Origin: SKVR01 sp041642035
Lineage (GTDB): Bacteria; Bacteroidota; Bacteroidia; Bacteroidales; UBA7960
NCBI GenBank assembly: GCA_041642035.1
Contig: JBEPXC010000244.1
Coordinates: forward strand, 1-5,610
DNA: 5,610 nucleotides
Direction: 5' to 3'
Part shown: positions 1 to 5,610 of the stretch, piece by piece
How the letters are laid out: each line of letters begins with the position of its first letter
How positions within the stretch are numbered: the first letter of the stretch is position 1
Position numbers and translations under genes: made by a program
The notes under the pieces: generated by a model
The model's input: only the letters and a program-made list of their open reading frames with translations
Told to the model about the DNA's origin: nothing
Database searches by the model: none

Positions 1-234
1 ATTGCTTAATATATCCTCCCCTGCCTTAACAGCCATGGCCAGCACACTCAGGTACTCGTTCTGCTGATCCTGACTTAACGATTGGGGATCGATATTTCCT
101 GCTCCTCCATGGATTACAAGAGCATATCTTTGGGTATTTTGCTGCTGACCAATGGCATTATAATGGCCCAGAATAATTGCCAAAACAATCAGGCACAGTC
201 GTAAACTCTTACTGGTTTGCATCGTTTTCATCAT
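1..234 (-). CDS. Isoaspartyl peptidase / L-asparaginase (Ntn-hydrolase family), N-terminal part, cut by window edge
   Basis: Only the first 78 codons are in the window; the frame stays open to base 1. The protein starts with an apparent Sec signal peptide: MMKT plus basic residues, then a hydrophobic stretch at about residues 15-24 (LCLIVLAIILG), with likely cleavage after AIG near residue 29. No lipobox cysteine is seen, so a soluble periplasmic or secreted enzyme is inferred. The mature part opens with ALVIHGGAGNI (residues 38-48), the signature N-terminal strand of the plant-type asparaginase/isoaspartyl peptidase family (IaaA-like). That family self-cleaves to expose a catalytic threonine and removes isoaspartyl residues or hydrolyses asparagine. 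The catalytic Thr lies outside the window, so activity cannot be checked. The start is one of two adjacent ATGs (234 or 231), with a third at 222; a stop codon sits directly upstream of 234. The gene overlaps the end of the OmpH-like gene by 26 bases, which suggests co-transcription. The glycosylasparaginase branch of the same fold is an alternative. Confidence 0.82.
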   Translation of the reverse strand, partial: MMKTMQTSKSLRLCLIVLAIILGHYNAIGQQQNTQRYALVIHGGAGNIDPQSLSQDQQNEYLSVLAMAVKAGEDILSN

Positions 235-898
235 TTAATCGCTTAAGGATATCTTCGGTAATATCATGTTTTTTGCTTGCATACAATATACCCCCTCCAG
301 GAGAAAATCCAAGAATGTAGTCGTAATCTTTTTCCTGATTATAGCGATCCAACAAATCAGTGATTTTTTTGTACAAATCCTGATTCATCTCCATTTCCTG
401 AGCCATCAAGCGGTTAGAGTAGGTATCGTTGAGTTGTACTATCTCCTGCTGACGCTGCATGAGTTCCTGTTCCTTGGCTTGCCCTTCTTCCATTCCTATA
501 CTCCCCTGCTGTATTTGCCTCTGGAAGTCTTCAACATCAGTTTGGAAGCGTGTCTGCTTGTTCTTCAAATCATTCTCAAGCCTTTTTTGTTCGGCTTCAA
601 AATCAGCACGCATCTTCTTTGCCAGACTGTATTTACTCATCAGGGTGTCTGAATTGACATAGGCGATATTAAGAGCTTCCCCGGCTATCATTTGCTCAAT
701 CTTTTCTGTTTCATCGGTTGCCGTATTTGCATCTTGTGATGAAAAGGCAGGATAAAAATACAGGGCATAAAGAACCAATATGCCTACCAACAGTACGACA
801 TTAATAATAGTAATGTTGGGAATTTTTGATCTTTCAGGCACAACGACTTCGTCTTTGTCCCTTTGATTGGTTTCTCCTTGATTATTCTCAGTTGACAT
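209..898 (-). CDS. OmpH/Skp-family periplasmic chaperone-like protein with N-terminal membrane anchor
   Basis: A 229-residue protein. Residues 1-28 are hydrophilic and charged, with basic residues (PERSK) just before a single hydrophobic segment at about 30-50. The sequence after it is acidic, so the tail is predicted cytoplasmic and the rest periplasmic. From about residue 76 it reads as an OmpH/Skp domain: a short beta strand (LNIAYVNSDTLMSKY), a long charged, Gln- and Glu-rich coiled coil at about 90-190, and a closing strand region (YDYILGFSPGGGILYAS, 193-208) followed by a short helix. In this family the coiled-coil arms form a trimeric jellyfish-like holdase for unfolded outer-membrane proteins; that role here is inferred. 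Unlike classical Skp, which has a cleaved signal peptide, this one looks permanently anchored. It is encoded downstream of recQ in the same direction and overlaps the following peptidase gene. The start at 898 is the ATG that opens the frame. The family is fairly sure; the exact client is unknown. Confidence 0.8.
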   Translation of the reverse strand: MSTENNQGETNQRDKDEVVVPERSKIPNITIINVVLLVGILVLYALYFYPAFSSQDANTATDETEKIEQMIAGEALNIAYVNSDTLMSKYSLAKKMRADFEAEQKRLENDLKNKQTRFQTDVEDFQRQIQQGSIGMEEGQAKEQELMQRQQEIVQLNDTYSNRLMAQEMEMNQDLYKKITDLLDRYNQEKDYDYILGFSPGGGILYASKKHDITEDILKRLNDENDANQ

Positions 899-921
899 TT
901 GGTTGTTGATTTATTAAATTT

Positions 922-951
922 CAAATAGATTAAATTGAATTATCAGACAAT
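922..951 (-). promoter_or_regulatory. Candidate Bacteroidota-type promoter for the OmpH-like gene
   Basis: On the minus strand, ATTG (951-948) lies 18 bases before TCTATTTG (929-922). This resembles the Bacteroidota sigma-factor consensus of TTTG/TTG near -33 and TAnnTTTG near -7, with one mismatch in the conserved bases of the -7 element. It would start transcription a few bases further on, giving a very short leader before the ATG at 898. It sits in the 55-base gap after the recQ stop codon, so it could express the OmpH-like and peptidase genes independently of recQ. Chance matches are likely in such AT-rich DNA. Confidence 0.33.
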
Positions 952-953
952 TT

Positions 954-3149
954 TTAATTCCCCATTTCCGACATAAACTTAATGCGAACCAGGCGTATTT
1001 CTTCTTCCGTATAATCATCTTCTCCCAGTTCTTCTACCGCTTTGGTATACGAATCCGTTTCAGCCGTTTTGAAGTACTCAAATATTTCATCTTGTTTATC
1101 TTCATCCAGCACTTCATTAATATAATAGTTGATATCGATCTTGGTGCCGGCTGCCACGATACTTTCAATCTCGGTGAGCAACTCATCAAATTCGAGCCCC
1201 TTGGCAAAAGCAATATCCTCCAGGGGTTTTTTTCTGTCGATATTCTGGATGATATATACTTTGATGCCTGATTTGTTGACAATAGACTTCACCACCATAT
1301 CCATGGGTCGTTCTATTTCGTTCTCATCGACATAGTTTTTGATCAATTCAACAAACGGTTTACCGAAGCGCTCGGCTTTACCACTACCCACACCAGAGAT
1401 CTGTTTGAGTTCTTCAAGTTTAATAGGATATTGTATAGCCATATCTTCGAGAGAGGGATCCTGAAAGATAACGAAAGGGGGTAGGTTATTCTTCTTGGCA
1501 ATTTCTTTACGCAGATCCTTCAGCAGCATAAACAGCACCTTATCGGTAGTACTGGTTTTAGCGGCACCTCCTCTTATTTCACCATCAGGGCCTTCACCTG
1601 CTTGTCTGTCTTTGCTGACTTTTATTGATTTGGGGTTATTTAAATAATCCTTGCCTTTTTTGGTCACTTTTAAGGTGCCATAATTCTCAATGTCCTTTTC
1701 CAGTAAACGTTCAATAAGAGCCTGCCTGATGATATTATGCCAAAATTTCTCGTCATTCTCGGCACCCTTTCCGAATACCTCTATTTGATGATGTTTACAA
1801 GATTTTACCGTTCCTGTATTTTTTCCCATGATTACGTTGATTACATGTTTTATTTTAAAAATTTGCTTTACTGCCAATACAGTCTCTAAAAGCAAGCAAA
1901 TATATTCTTTTCCTTCAAATTTTTCACGCGGTTGTAAACAATTATCACAAGAACCACAATTTTCCTCTTCACGATGTTCGCCGAAATAGCTCAGTAACAA
2001 TTGCCTGCGGCAGATTGACGATTCGGCATAGGAAACGGTTTCCATCAACAATTGTTGTCCAATTTCCTGCTCGGCAAGGGTTTTACCCTTGAGAAACTTT
2101 TCCAGCTTTTGTATATCGGCATAGGAATAAAAAGCGATACAGTTGCCTTCTCCATCGTCGCGTCCGGCACGACCTGTTTCCTGATAGTATGATTCAAGGC
2201 TTTTGGGAATATCATAATGGATGACAAACCTCACATCAGGTTTGTCAATTCCCATACCAAAAGCAATGGTAGCTACTATAACATCGATTTCTTCCCTCAA
2301 AAACTTATCCTGGGTAGCAATCCTGAGTTGAGAATCCAACCCGGCATGATAGGCCAGGGCATTGATGCCATTCACCCGCAGAGTCTCGGCCATTTCTTCA
2401 ACCTTTTTCCTGCTCAGACAATAAATGATGCCCGATTTCCCCTTGTGCTGATTAATGTATCGGATTATTTCTTTATTTACATCCTCGGATTTGTCTCTGA
2501 TCTCATAATACAGGTTAGGCCTGTTGAAGGAGGATTTAAAAACCTGTGCATACGACATGTTTAGATTTTTAAGAATATCCTGTTGAACCTTAGGTGTAGC
2601 TGTAGCCGTGAGGGCAATAACAGGAGTCTTTTTTTCGAAGGCATCAATCATAGTCCTAAGACGCCGGTACTCGGGTCTGAAATCATGCCCCCACTCCGAG
2701 ATACAGTGTGCCTCATCAATGGCCACAAAAGAGATATCCAGAGTTTTAAAAAACTCAACATTTTCTTCCTTGGTAAGAGATTCGGGTGCTACATACAACA
2801 ACTTGGTAAGCCCGCTGCTCAGATCTCTTTTTACCTGAATCACTTCAGGCTTACTGAGAGAGGAGTTTAGCACATGAGCAATACTATCGTAACTGGCGAA
2901 GTTGCGGATAGCATCTACCTGGTTTTTCATTAATGCAATAAGGGGAGAAACAATTATGGCGGTACCAGGGTTGATGAGTGCTGGCAGCTGATAACACATT
3001 GACTTGCCTCCCCCGGTAGGCATTATAACGAATGTATCATTTCCTGCAAGTAGATTATGGATAATCGCTTCCTGGTCCCCTTTAAACTTATCGTAGCCAA
3101 AAATCTGCTTTAACAGCCCTTTCAGAGAAACTTCACTTTTGATTTCCAT
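954..3149 (-). CDS. recQ: ATP-dependent DNA helicase RecQ
   Basis: A full-length 731-residue superfamily 2, 3'-5' DNA helicase acting in recombination and replication-fork repair. Motifs in order: FGYDKFKGDQ with Gln26 (motif 0), Walker A PTGGGKS at 44-50 (Lys49), Walker B/DEAH at 145-148 followed by the aromatic-rich loop CISEWGHDFRPEY (149-161), TATATP (181-186), FNRPNL (208-213), IIYCLSRKK (241-249) and QETGRAGRDD with the arginine finger (323-332). The zinc site is complete: Cys380, Cys398, Cys401 and Cys404. A winged-helix RQC domain follows at about 410-510, then a polar linker with a Gly-rich stretch (about 508-535) and an HRDC domain at about 536-608 (ISGVGSGKAERFG). A further C-terminal segment of about 110 residues resembles the helix-turn-helix extension seen on many Bacteroidota RecQ proteins; E. 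coli RecQ ends near residue 610. All catalytic residues are intact. The ATG at 3149 gives the expected N-terminus. It is divergent from kdsD. Confidence 0.96.
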   Translation of the reverse strand: MEIKSEVSLKGLLKQIFGYDKFKGDQEAIIHNLLAGNDTFVIMPTGGGKSMCYQLPALINPGTAIIVSPLIALMKNQVDAIRNFASYDSIAHVLNSSLSKPEVIQVKRDLSSGLTKLLYVAPESLTKEENVEFFKTLDISFVAIDEAHCISEWGHDFRPEYRRLRTMIDAFEKKTPVIALTATATPKVQQDILKNLNMSYAQVFKSSFNRPNLYYEIRDKSEDVNKEIIRYINQHKGKSGIIYCLSRKKVEEMAETLRVNGINALAYHAGLDSQLRIATQDKFLREEIDVIVATIAFGMGIDKPDVRFVIHYDIPKSLESYYQETGRAGRDDGEGNCIAFYSYADIQKLEKFLKGKTLAEQEIGQQLLMETVSYAESSICRRQLLLSYFGEHREEENCGSCDNCLQPREKFEGKEYICLLLETVLAVKQIFKIKHVINVIMGKNTGTVKSCKHHQIEVFGKGAENDEKFWHNIIRQALIERLLEKDIENYGTLKVTKKGKDYLNNPKSIKVSKDRQAGEGPDGEIRGGAAKTSTTDKVLFMLLKDLRKEIAKKNNLPPFVIFQDPSLEDMAIQYPIKLEELKQISGVGSGKAERFGKPFVELIKNYVDENEIERPMDMVVKSIVNKSGIKVYIIQNIDRKKPLEDIAFAKGLEFDELLTEIESIVAAGTKIDINYYINEVLDEDKQDEIFEYFKTAETDSYTKAVEELGEDDYTEEEIRLVRIKFMSEMGN

Positions 3150-3288
3150 GAATACTATTAAAAATTTTCAAAATATAAAATAGGTGTTGGTTTTTCATTT
3201 ATTAATAATTCTTTTTGTGAATCCAAAGCATCTACTACCCATAAAATGTCGCTGGCAGGGTTCTAAGGGTTCAATTTGCTATACATTA

Positions 3289-3352
3289 TAATTCCCGGTT
3301 GCAACGACAGGGGTTTATCTATTTTCTATGCATTTCTCGACACCCGGAATTA
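3289..3352. repeat. Imperfect inverted repeat in the recQ-kdsD intergenic region
   Basis: TAATTCCCGG (3289-3298) is complementary to CCGGAATTA (3344-3352) over nine base pairs with one bulged C. The arms are separated by 45 bases. The left arm abuts the palindrome GTTGCAAC (3298-3305). The long loop and lack of a following T-run argue against an intrinsic terminator. It could be a remnant of a small repeat element, a regulator site or chance; only one copy is visible here. Confidence 0.35.
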
Positions 3353-3455
3353 CAGTAAGGGGGGGTAGGTTGGTTCTTGCTAATGCTAAGTAATTCGTAT
3401 TCACAGCCCCGAAAACAATTTGATTTTTTCCAATACCTGTAATCAAAAAAATAAG

Positions 3456-3463
3456 TAGGTTTG
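3456..3463 (+). promoter_or_regulatory. Bacteroidota -7 element (TAnnTTTG) upstream of kdsD
   Basis: TAGGTTTG is an exact match to the Bacteroidota -7 consensus TAnnTTTG. Transcription would start around 3468-3472, leaving a leader of roughly 55-60 bases before the kdsD ATG at 3527. A clear TTTG at the usual -33 spacing is missing; the nearest TTTG (3419-3422) lies 33 bases upstream of the element, too far for the usual pairing. It would drive the kdsD, AhpD-like and lptB operon. Confidence 0.5.
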
Positions 3464-3526
3464 TACAGTAAATGTACTATTTATAAAAATCTGGGCAAAA
3501 CTATTTTTTATCTTTTATACCTAAAA

Positions 3527-4495
3527 ATGCAGAAAACAAAAAATGAAATAAAATCCTATGCGCTGGAAACAATCCGCATTGAAGCTGAAGCTATTGATAA
3601 CCTTACAAATCTAATAACAGATGATTTTGCTTTATGTGTAGAAAAAATTATCAACAATGCCGGAAGAGTTGTTATTACCGGCATTGGTAAAAGTGCCATT
3701 ATTGCATCTAAAATAGTAGCTACCTTAAATTCCACAGGCACCCCGGCTATTTTTATGCATGCAGCCGATGCCATACATGGCGATCTTGGTATTCTGCAAA
3801 AAGAAGATATAGCCATTTGTATCAGCAACAGTGGCAACTCACCCGAAATTAAAATCCTTACCCCAATGCTCAAAACTCAGGGAAACTGTCTTATTGCAAT
3901 GGTTGGCAACCTGGATTCTTATCTGGCCAAACAGGCAGATTATATAATCAACACCACCGTAGAGAAAGAAGCCAGCCCCGGAAACCCCCTGCCCACCTGT
4001 AGTACAACGGCCCAGCTGGTTATGGGTGATGCTCTTGCCATTGCTCTATTACAGTGTCGTGGATTTTCAACCCACGATTTTGCACGTTACCATCCTGGAG
4101 GCGCTCTGGGCAAACAGCTTTACCTCAAGGTAGAAGACCTTTACAAGCATAATGAAAAACCTGCCGTCGACAAGCATGCCAATATCAGAGAAGTAATTAT
4201 AGAGATAAGTTCAAAGAGACTTGGCGCTACGGCCGTTTTGGGAAACCAACAATTACTGGGCATTATTACCGACGGGGATTTGCGGCGTATGCTTCAGCAT
4301 GAGCAACAGGCAGAAAACATAGCCGCAATAGACATTATGAGCCCTGATCCCAAGAAAGTGCAGAAAGATATCCTGGCGATAGATGCCCTGCAGCTTATGA
4401 GAGACAATAACATCACCCAGCTCATCGTTATGGATGGCAATTATTATCTGGGCATGGTCCATTTACATGATATACTTAAAGAAGGAATTATATGA
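3527..4495 (+). CDS. kdsD: Arabinose-5-phosphate isomerase (KpsF/GutQ/KdsD family)
   Basis: A 322-residue cytoplasmic enzyme that interconverts D-ribulose 5-phosphate and D-arabinose 5-phosphate, the first step toward Kdo for LPS. A SIS sugar-isomerase domain covers about residues 36-175: TGIGKS (51-56), HGDLG (84-88), SNSGNSPE (100-107), CSTTAQL (158-164) and ARYHPGGALGK (186-196). The residues matching the E. coli KdsD catalytic set Lys59, Glu111, Glu152 and His193 are all present as Lys55, Glu107, Glu148 and His189, a constant offset of four. Two CBS domains follow, at about 203-262 and 267-322. The frame is open further upstream to a TTG at 3461, but that codon lies inside the -7 element and the extra 22 residues are unlike the family. 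The ATG at 3527 gives the usual length and N-terminus. The stop overlaps the next start (ATGA). Placement beside lptB supports an LPS role rather than a GutQ or capsule paralogue. Confidence 0.94.
   Translation: MQKTKNEIKSYALETIRIEAEAIDNLTNLITDDFALCVEKIINNAGRVVITGIGKSAIIASKIVATLNSTGTPAIFMHAADAIHGDLGILQKEDIAICISNSGNSPEIKILTPMLKTQGNCLIAMVGNLDSYLAKQADYIINTTVEKEASPGNPLPTCSTTAQLVMGDALAIALLQCRGFSTHDFARYHPGGALGKQLYLKVEDLYKHNEKPAVDKHANIREVIIEISSKRLGATAVLGNQQLLGIITDGDLRRMLQHEQQAENIAAIDIMSPDPKKVQKDILAIDALQLMRDNNITQLIVMDGNYYLGMVHLHDILKEGII
4478..4486 (+). promoter_or_regulatory. Purine-rich, Shine-Dalgarno-like site before the AhpD-like gene
   Basis: AAAGAAGGA sits at the very end of kdsD, five bases before the ATG at 4492. 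Most starts in this window lack such a site, as is usual in Bacteroidota. Together with the ATGA stop/start overlap it supports 4492 as the start, rather than the in-frame ATG at 4501, and suggests translational coupling to kdsD. The stretch also encodes kdsD residues, so the match may be incidental. Confidence 0.38.
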
Positions 4496-4845
4496 GCAAT
4501 ATGGTAAAAGAGTTTAACGACTACAGGCAGAAAATGAACGAAAGGATTATGGATGCCGATAATCTTGTAATAAAAAGACTTTTCAACCTCGATACCAACA
4601 CCTATGCAGAAGGTGCTCTTTCGGTAATAGTAAAGGAAATGATCGGGCTTTCGGCATCAATGGTATTGCGCTGCGATGATTGCGTGAAATATCATCTTCA
4701 AAAATGCCACGATCTGGGGGTCTCCAAAGAAGAGGTATTTGAAATATTTGCCATTTCAAACATCATCGGAGGCACTATTGTAATCCCTCATCTAAGGCGT
4801 GCCGTTGAATTTTGGGAGCAGTTGGAAGATAACAAACTAAACTAA
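4492..4845 (+). CDS. AhpD-like / carboxymuconolactone decarboxylase-family protein with CxxC redox motif
   Basis: A 117-residue, all-helical, single-domain protein with no signal peptide, so probably cytoplasmic. The core pattern is Glu49, then Cys61-Asp-Asp-Cys64 and His68. The spacing (12 from Glu to the first Cys, CxxC, four more to His) is identical to the AhpD proton-relay and thiol set of Mycobacterium tuberculosis (Glu118, Cys130, Cys133, His137). This points to a thiol-disulfide or peroxidase-partner activity rather than true gamma-carboxymuconolactone decarboxylation, whose enzymes lack the CxxC. The rest fits the family fold: KEMIGLSASMVLRCDDC then HLQKCHDLGVSKEEVFE, and the C-terminal IIGGTIVIPHLRRAVEFW helix. 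It overlaps kdsD by four bases and lies five bases before lptB, so it is almost certainly co-transcribed with two LPS genes. Its substrate or redox partner is unknown. Family assignment is firm; cellular role is open. Confidence 0.86.
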   Translation: MSNMVKEFNDYRQKMNERIMDADNLVIKRLFNLDTNTYAEGALSVIVKEMIGLSASMVLRCDDCVKYHLQKCHDLGVSKEEVFEIFAISNIIGGTIVIPHLRRAVEFWEQLEDNKLN

Positions 4846-4850
4846 GAATA

Positions 4851-5576
4851 ATGAGACTTTATACCGAACACCTGATTAAAAAATACAAAAAGAGAACTGT
4901 AGTCAACAAAGTCTCAGTGGAGGTAAGTCAGGGTGAAATTGTTGGGTTGCTGGGACCCAATGGTGCAGGCAAAACCACCACTTTTTATATGATTGTAGGG
5001 CTTATTAAACCCAACGAAGGGAGAATTTTTTTGGATAATACAGAGATTACCCGTGAACCCATGTACAAGAGAGCACAACGAGGCATAGGGTACCTTGCTC
5101 AGGAGGCAAGTATTTTCAGAACCCTAAGTGTTGAAGACAACATCAAGGCTGTTTTGGAGTTCACCCCTAAAAGCAAGCAGGAACAAGCCGAAAAGCTTGA
5201 AACACTGCTTAATGAATTTGGCCTTCAGCACATCCGCAAAAGCAAAGGGATTACCCTTTCGGGAGGTGAACGCAGAAGAACCGAGATAGCCCGGTCTCTG
5301 GCGGTAGACCCTAACTTTATTCTACTCGATGAACCTTTTGCAGGGGTCGACCCAATTGCCGTTGAAGATATTCAAACCATCGTTAGTAAGCTTAAGGAAA
5401 AGAACATCGGGGTGCTTATTACTGACCACAATGTACACGAAACATTAAATATTACCGACCGTGCCTATCTTTTATTTGAAGGATCCATTCTGAAGGCCGG
5501 TACTGCCGAAGAACTTGCGAATGACGAACAGGTTCGCAAGGTATACCTGGGAGAGAAATTTACATTACGCAGATAA
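4851..5576 (+). CDS. lptB: LPS export ABC transporter ATP-binding protein LptB
   Basis: A 241-residue cytoplasmic ATPase, the usual length for the family. LptB dimers work with the inner-membrane proteins LptF and LptG to extract LPS and push it along the LptC-LptA bridge to LptD/E. ABC motifs in order: Walker A GPNGAGKT (35-42), Q-loop Gln84 in YLAQEASIFRTLSV, signature LSGGERRR (136-143), Walker B FILLDEPFAGVDP (156-168, with Asp160 and Glu161) and H-loop His193 in TDHNVHETL. The features that separate LptB from the related amino-acid transporter ATPases LivG/LivF are present: the E-S/A-S-IFR-L-V segment after the Q-loop, LSGGERRR-EIAR, and the C-terminal VYLGEKF. The ATG at 4851 follows the upstream stop by five bases, and no strong Shine-Dalgarno is seen. 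It is the last complete gene of the rightward operon, and linkage with kdsD ties Kdo synthesis to LPS export. Confidence 0.96.
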   Translation: MRLYTEHLIKKYKKRTVVNKVSVEVSQGEIVGLLGPNGAGKTTTFYMIVGLIKPNEGRIFLDNTEITREPMYKRAQRGIGYLAQEASIFRTLSVEDNIKAVLEFTPKSKQEQAEKLETLLNEFGLQHIRKSKGITLSGGERRRTEIARSLAVDPNFILLDEPFAGVDPIAVEDIQTIVSKLKEKNIGVLITDHNVHETLNITDRAYLLFEGSILKAGTAEELANDEQVRKVYLGEKFTLRR

Positions 5577-5610
5577 TCAAAAAAAGGACTATTGGACAAC
5601 AATCCCTCCC

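Larger units (their letters stand above)
3150..3526. other. Divergent intergenic region between recQ and kdsD, no gene seen
   Basis: These 377 AT-rich bases separate two outward-facing genes, so they should carry promoters for both. I see a convincing -7 element only for the rightward operon (3456-3463). Other structure: a 9-base-period tandem pair AGGGTTC at 3257-3263 and 3266-3272, an imperfect inverted repeat with arms at 3289-3298 and 3344-3352, the 8-base palindrome GTTGCAAC at 3298-3305, and a run of seven G at 3359-3365 followed by two further GG pairs (to 3373). No open frame with recognisable protein content, no tRNA-like cloverleaf and no classical terminator were seen. Confidence 0.6.

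Noticed and set aside
266..662. Plus-strand open frames opposite the OmpH-like gene
   Set aside because: They are antisense shadows of a clear coiled-coil gene, with low-complexity Leu/Phe/Ser content expected from the reverse of Gln/Glu/Lys-rich codons.
2217..2870. Plus-strand open frames opposite recQ
   Set aside because: They lie wholly within the conserved helicase core on the other strand and show no family-like motifs.
3169..3177. TATATTTTG on the minus strand as a recQ -7 promoter element
   Set aside because: It has three instead of two bases between TA and TTTG, and no TTTG at -33 spacing; too weak to list as a feature.
4851..5576. Branched-chain amino acid transporter ATPase (LivG/LivF) as the identity of the ABC protein
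   Set aside because: The IFR segment after the Q-loop, the LSGGERRR signature and the C-terminal YLGEKF fit LptB, and the neighbour is kdsD.
5577..5610. Start or end of another gene after lptB (a TTG-led frame on plus, or a short open tail ending in TAG on minus)
   Set aside because: Only 34 bases remain; neither reading can be distinguished from chance, and no terminator hairpin is visible.
1..5610. Defence system, mobile element, CRISPR or prophage content
   Set aside because: All six genes have housekeeping or envelope identities; no transposase, integrase, repeat-spacer pattern or tRNA-associated attachment site is seen. RecQ alone is not evidence of a defence locus.

Overview
The window looks like ordinary chromosomal DNA from a member of the Bacteroidota. 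Evidence: a RecQ of about 730 residues with an extra C-terminal domain, a membrane-anchored OmpH/Skp-like protein, a TAnnTTTG-type promoter element instead of a sigma70 -10 box, mostly A-rich translation starts without strong Shine-Dalgarno sequences, and AT-rich intergenic DNA. It could be Bacteroidales or Marinilabiliales-like, but the sequence alone does not fix the order.

Left half, minus strand (read right to left): recQ (954-3149), an OmpH/Skp-like periplasmic protein anchored by an N-terminal membrane helix (209-898), and the first 78 codons of a secreted isoaspartyl peptidase/L-asparaginase (1-234) that runs off the left edge. The last two overlap by 26 bases and are probably co-transcribed. 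A candidate promoter lies in the short recQ-ompH gap, so ompH need not depend on recQ transcription.

Middle: a divergent, AT-rich intergenic region of 377 bases (3150-3526) separates recQ from the plus-strand genes. It holds a good -7 element for the rightward operon, an imperfect inverted repeat, a short tandem repeat and a G-rich run. No gene was seen in it.

Right half, plus strand: a compact three-gene operon. It comprises kdsD (arabinose-5-phosphate isomerase, 3527-4495), a small AhpD-like/carboxymuconolactone decarboxylase-family protein (4492-4845, ATGA overlap with kdsD) and lptB (LPS export ATPase, 4851-5576, 5-base gap). KdsD starts synthesis of Kdo, the inner-core LPS sugar, and LptB powers LPS transport to the outer membrane, so the operon is an envelope-biogenesis unit. 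The small redox-type protein between them is the least explained member. The final 34 bases (5577-5610) are too short to assign.

I found no mobile element, CRISPR array, RNA gene, prophage or defence system. The observations reported are modest.
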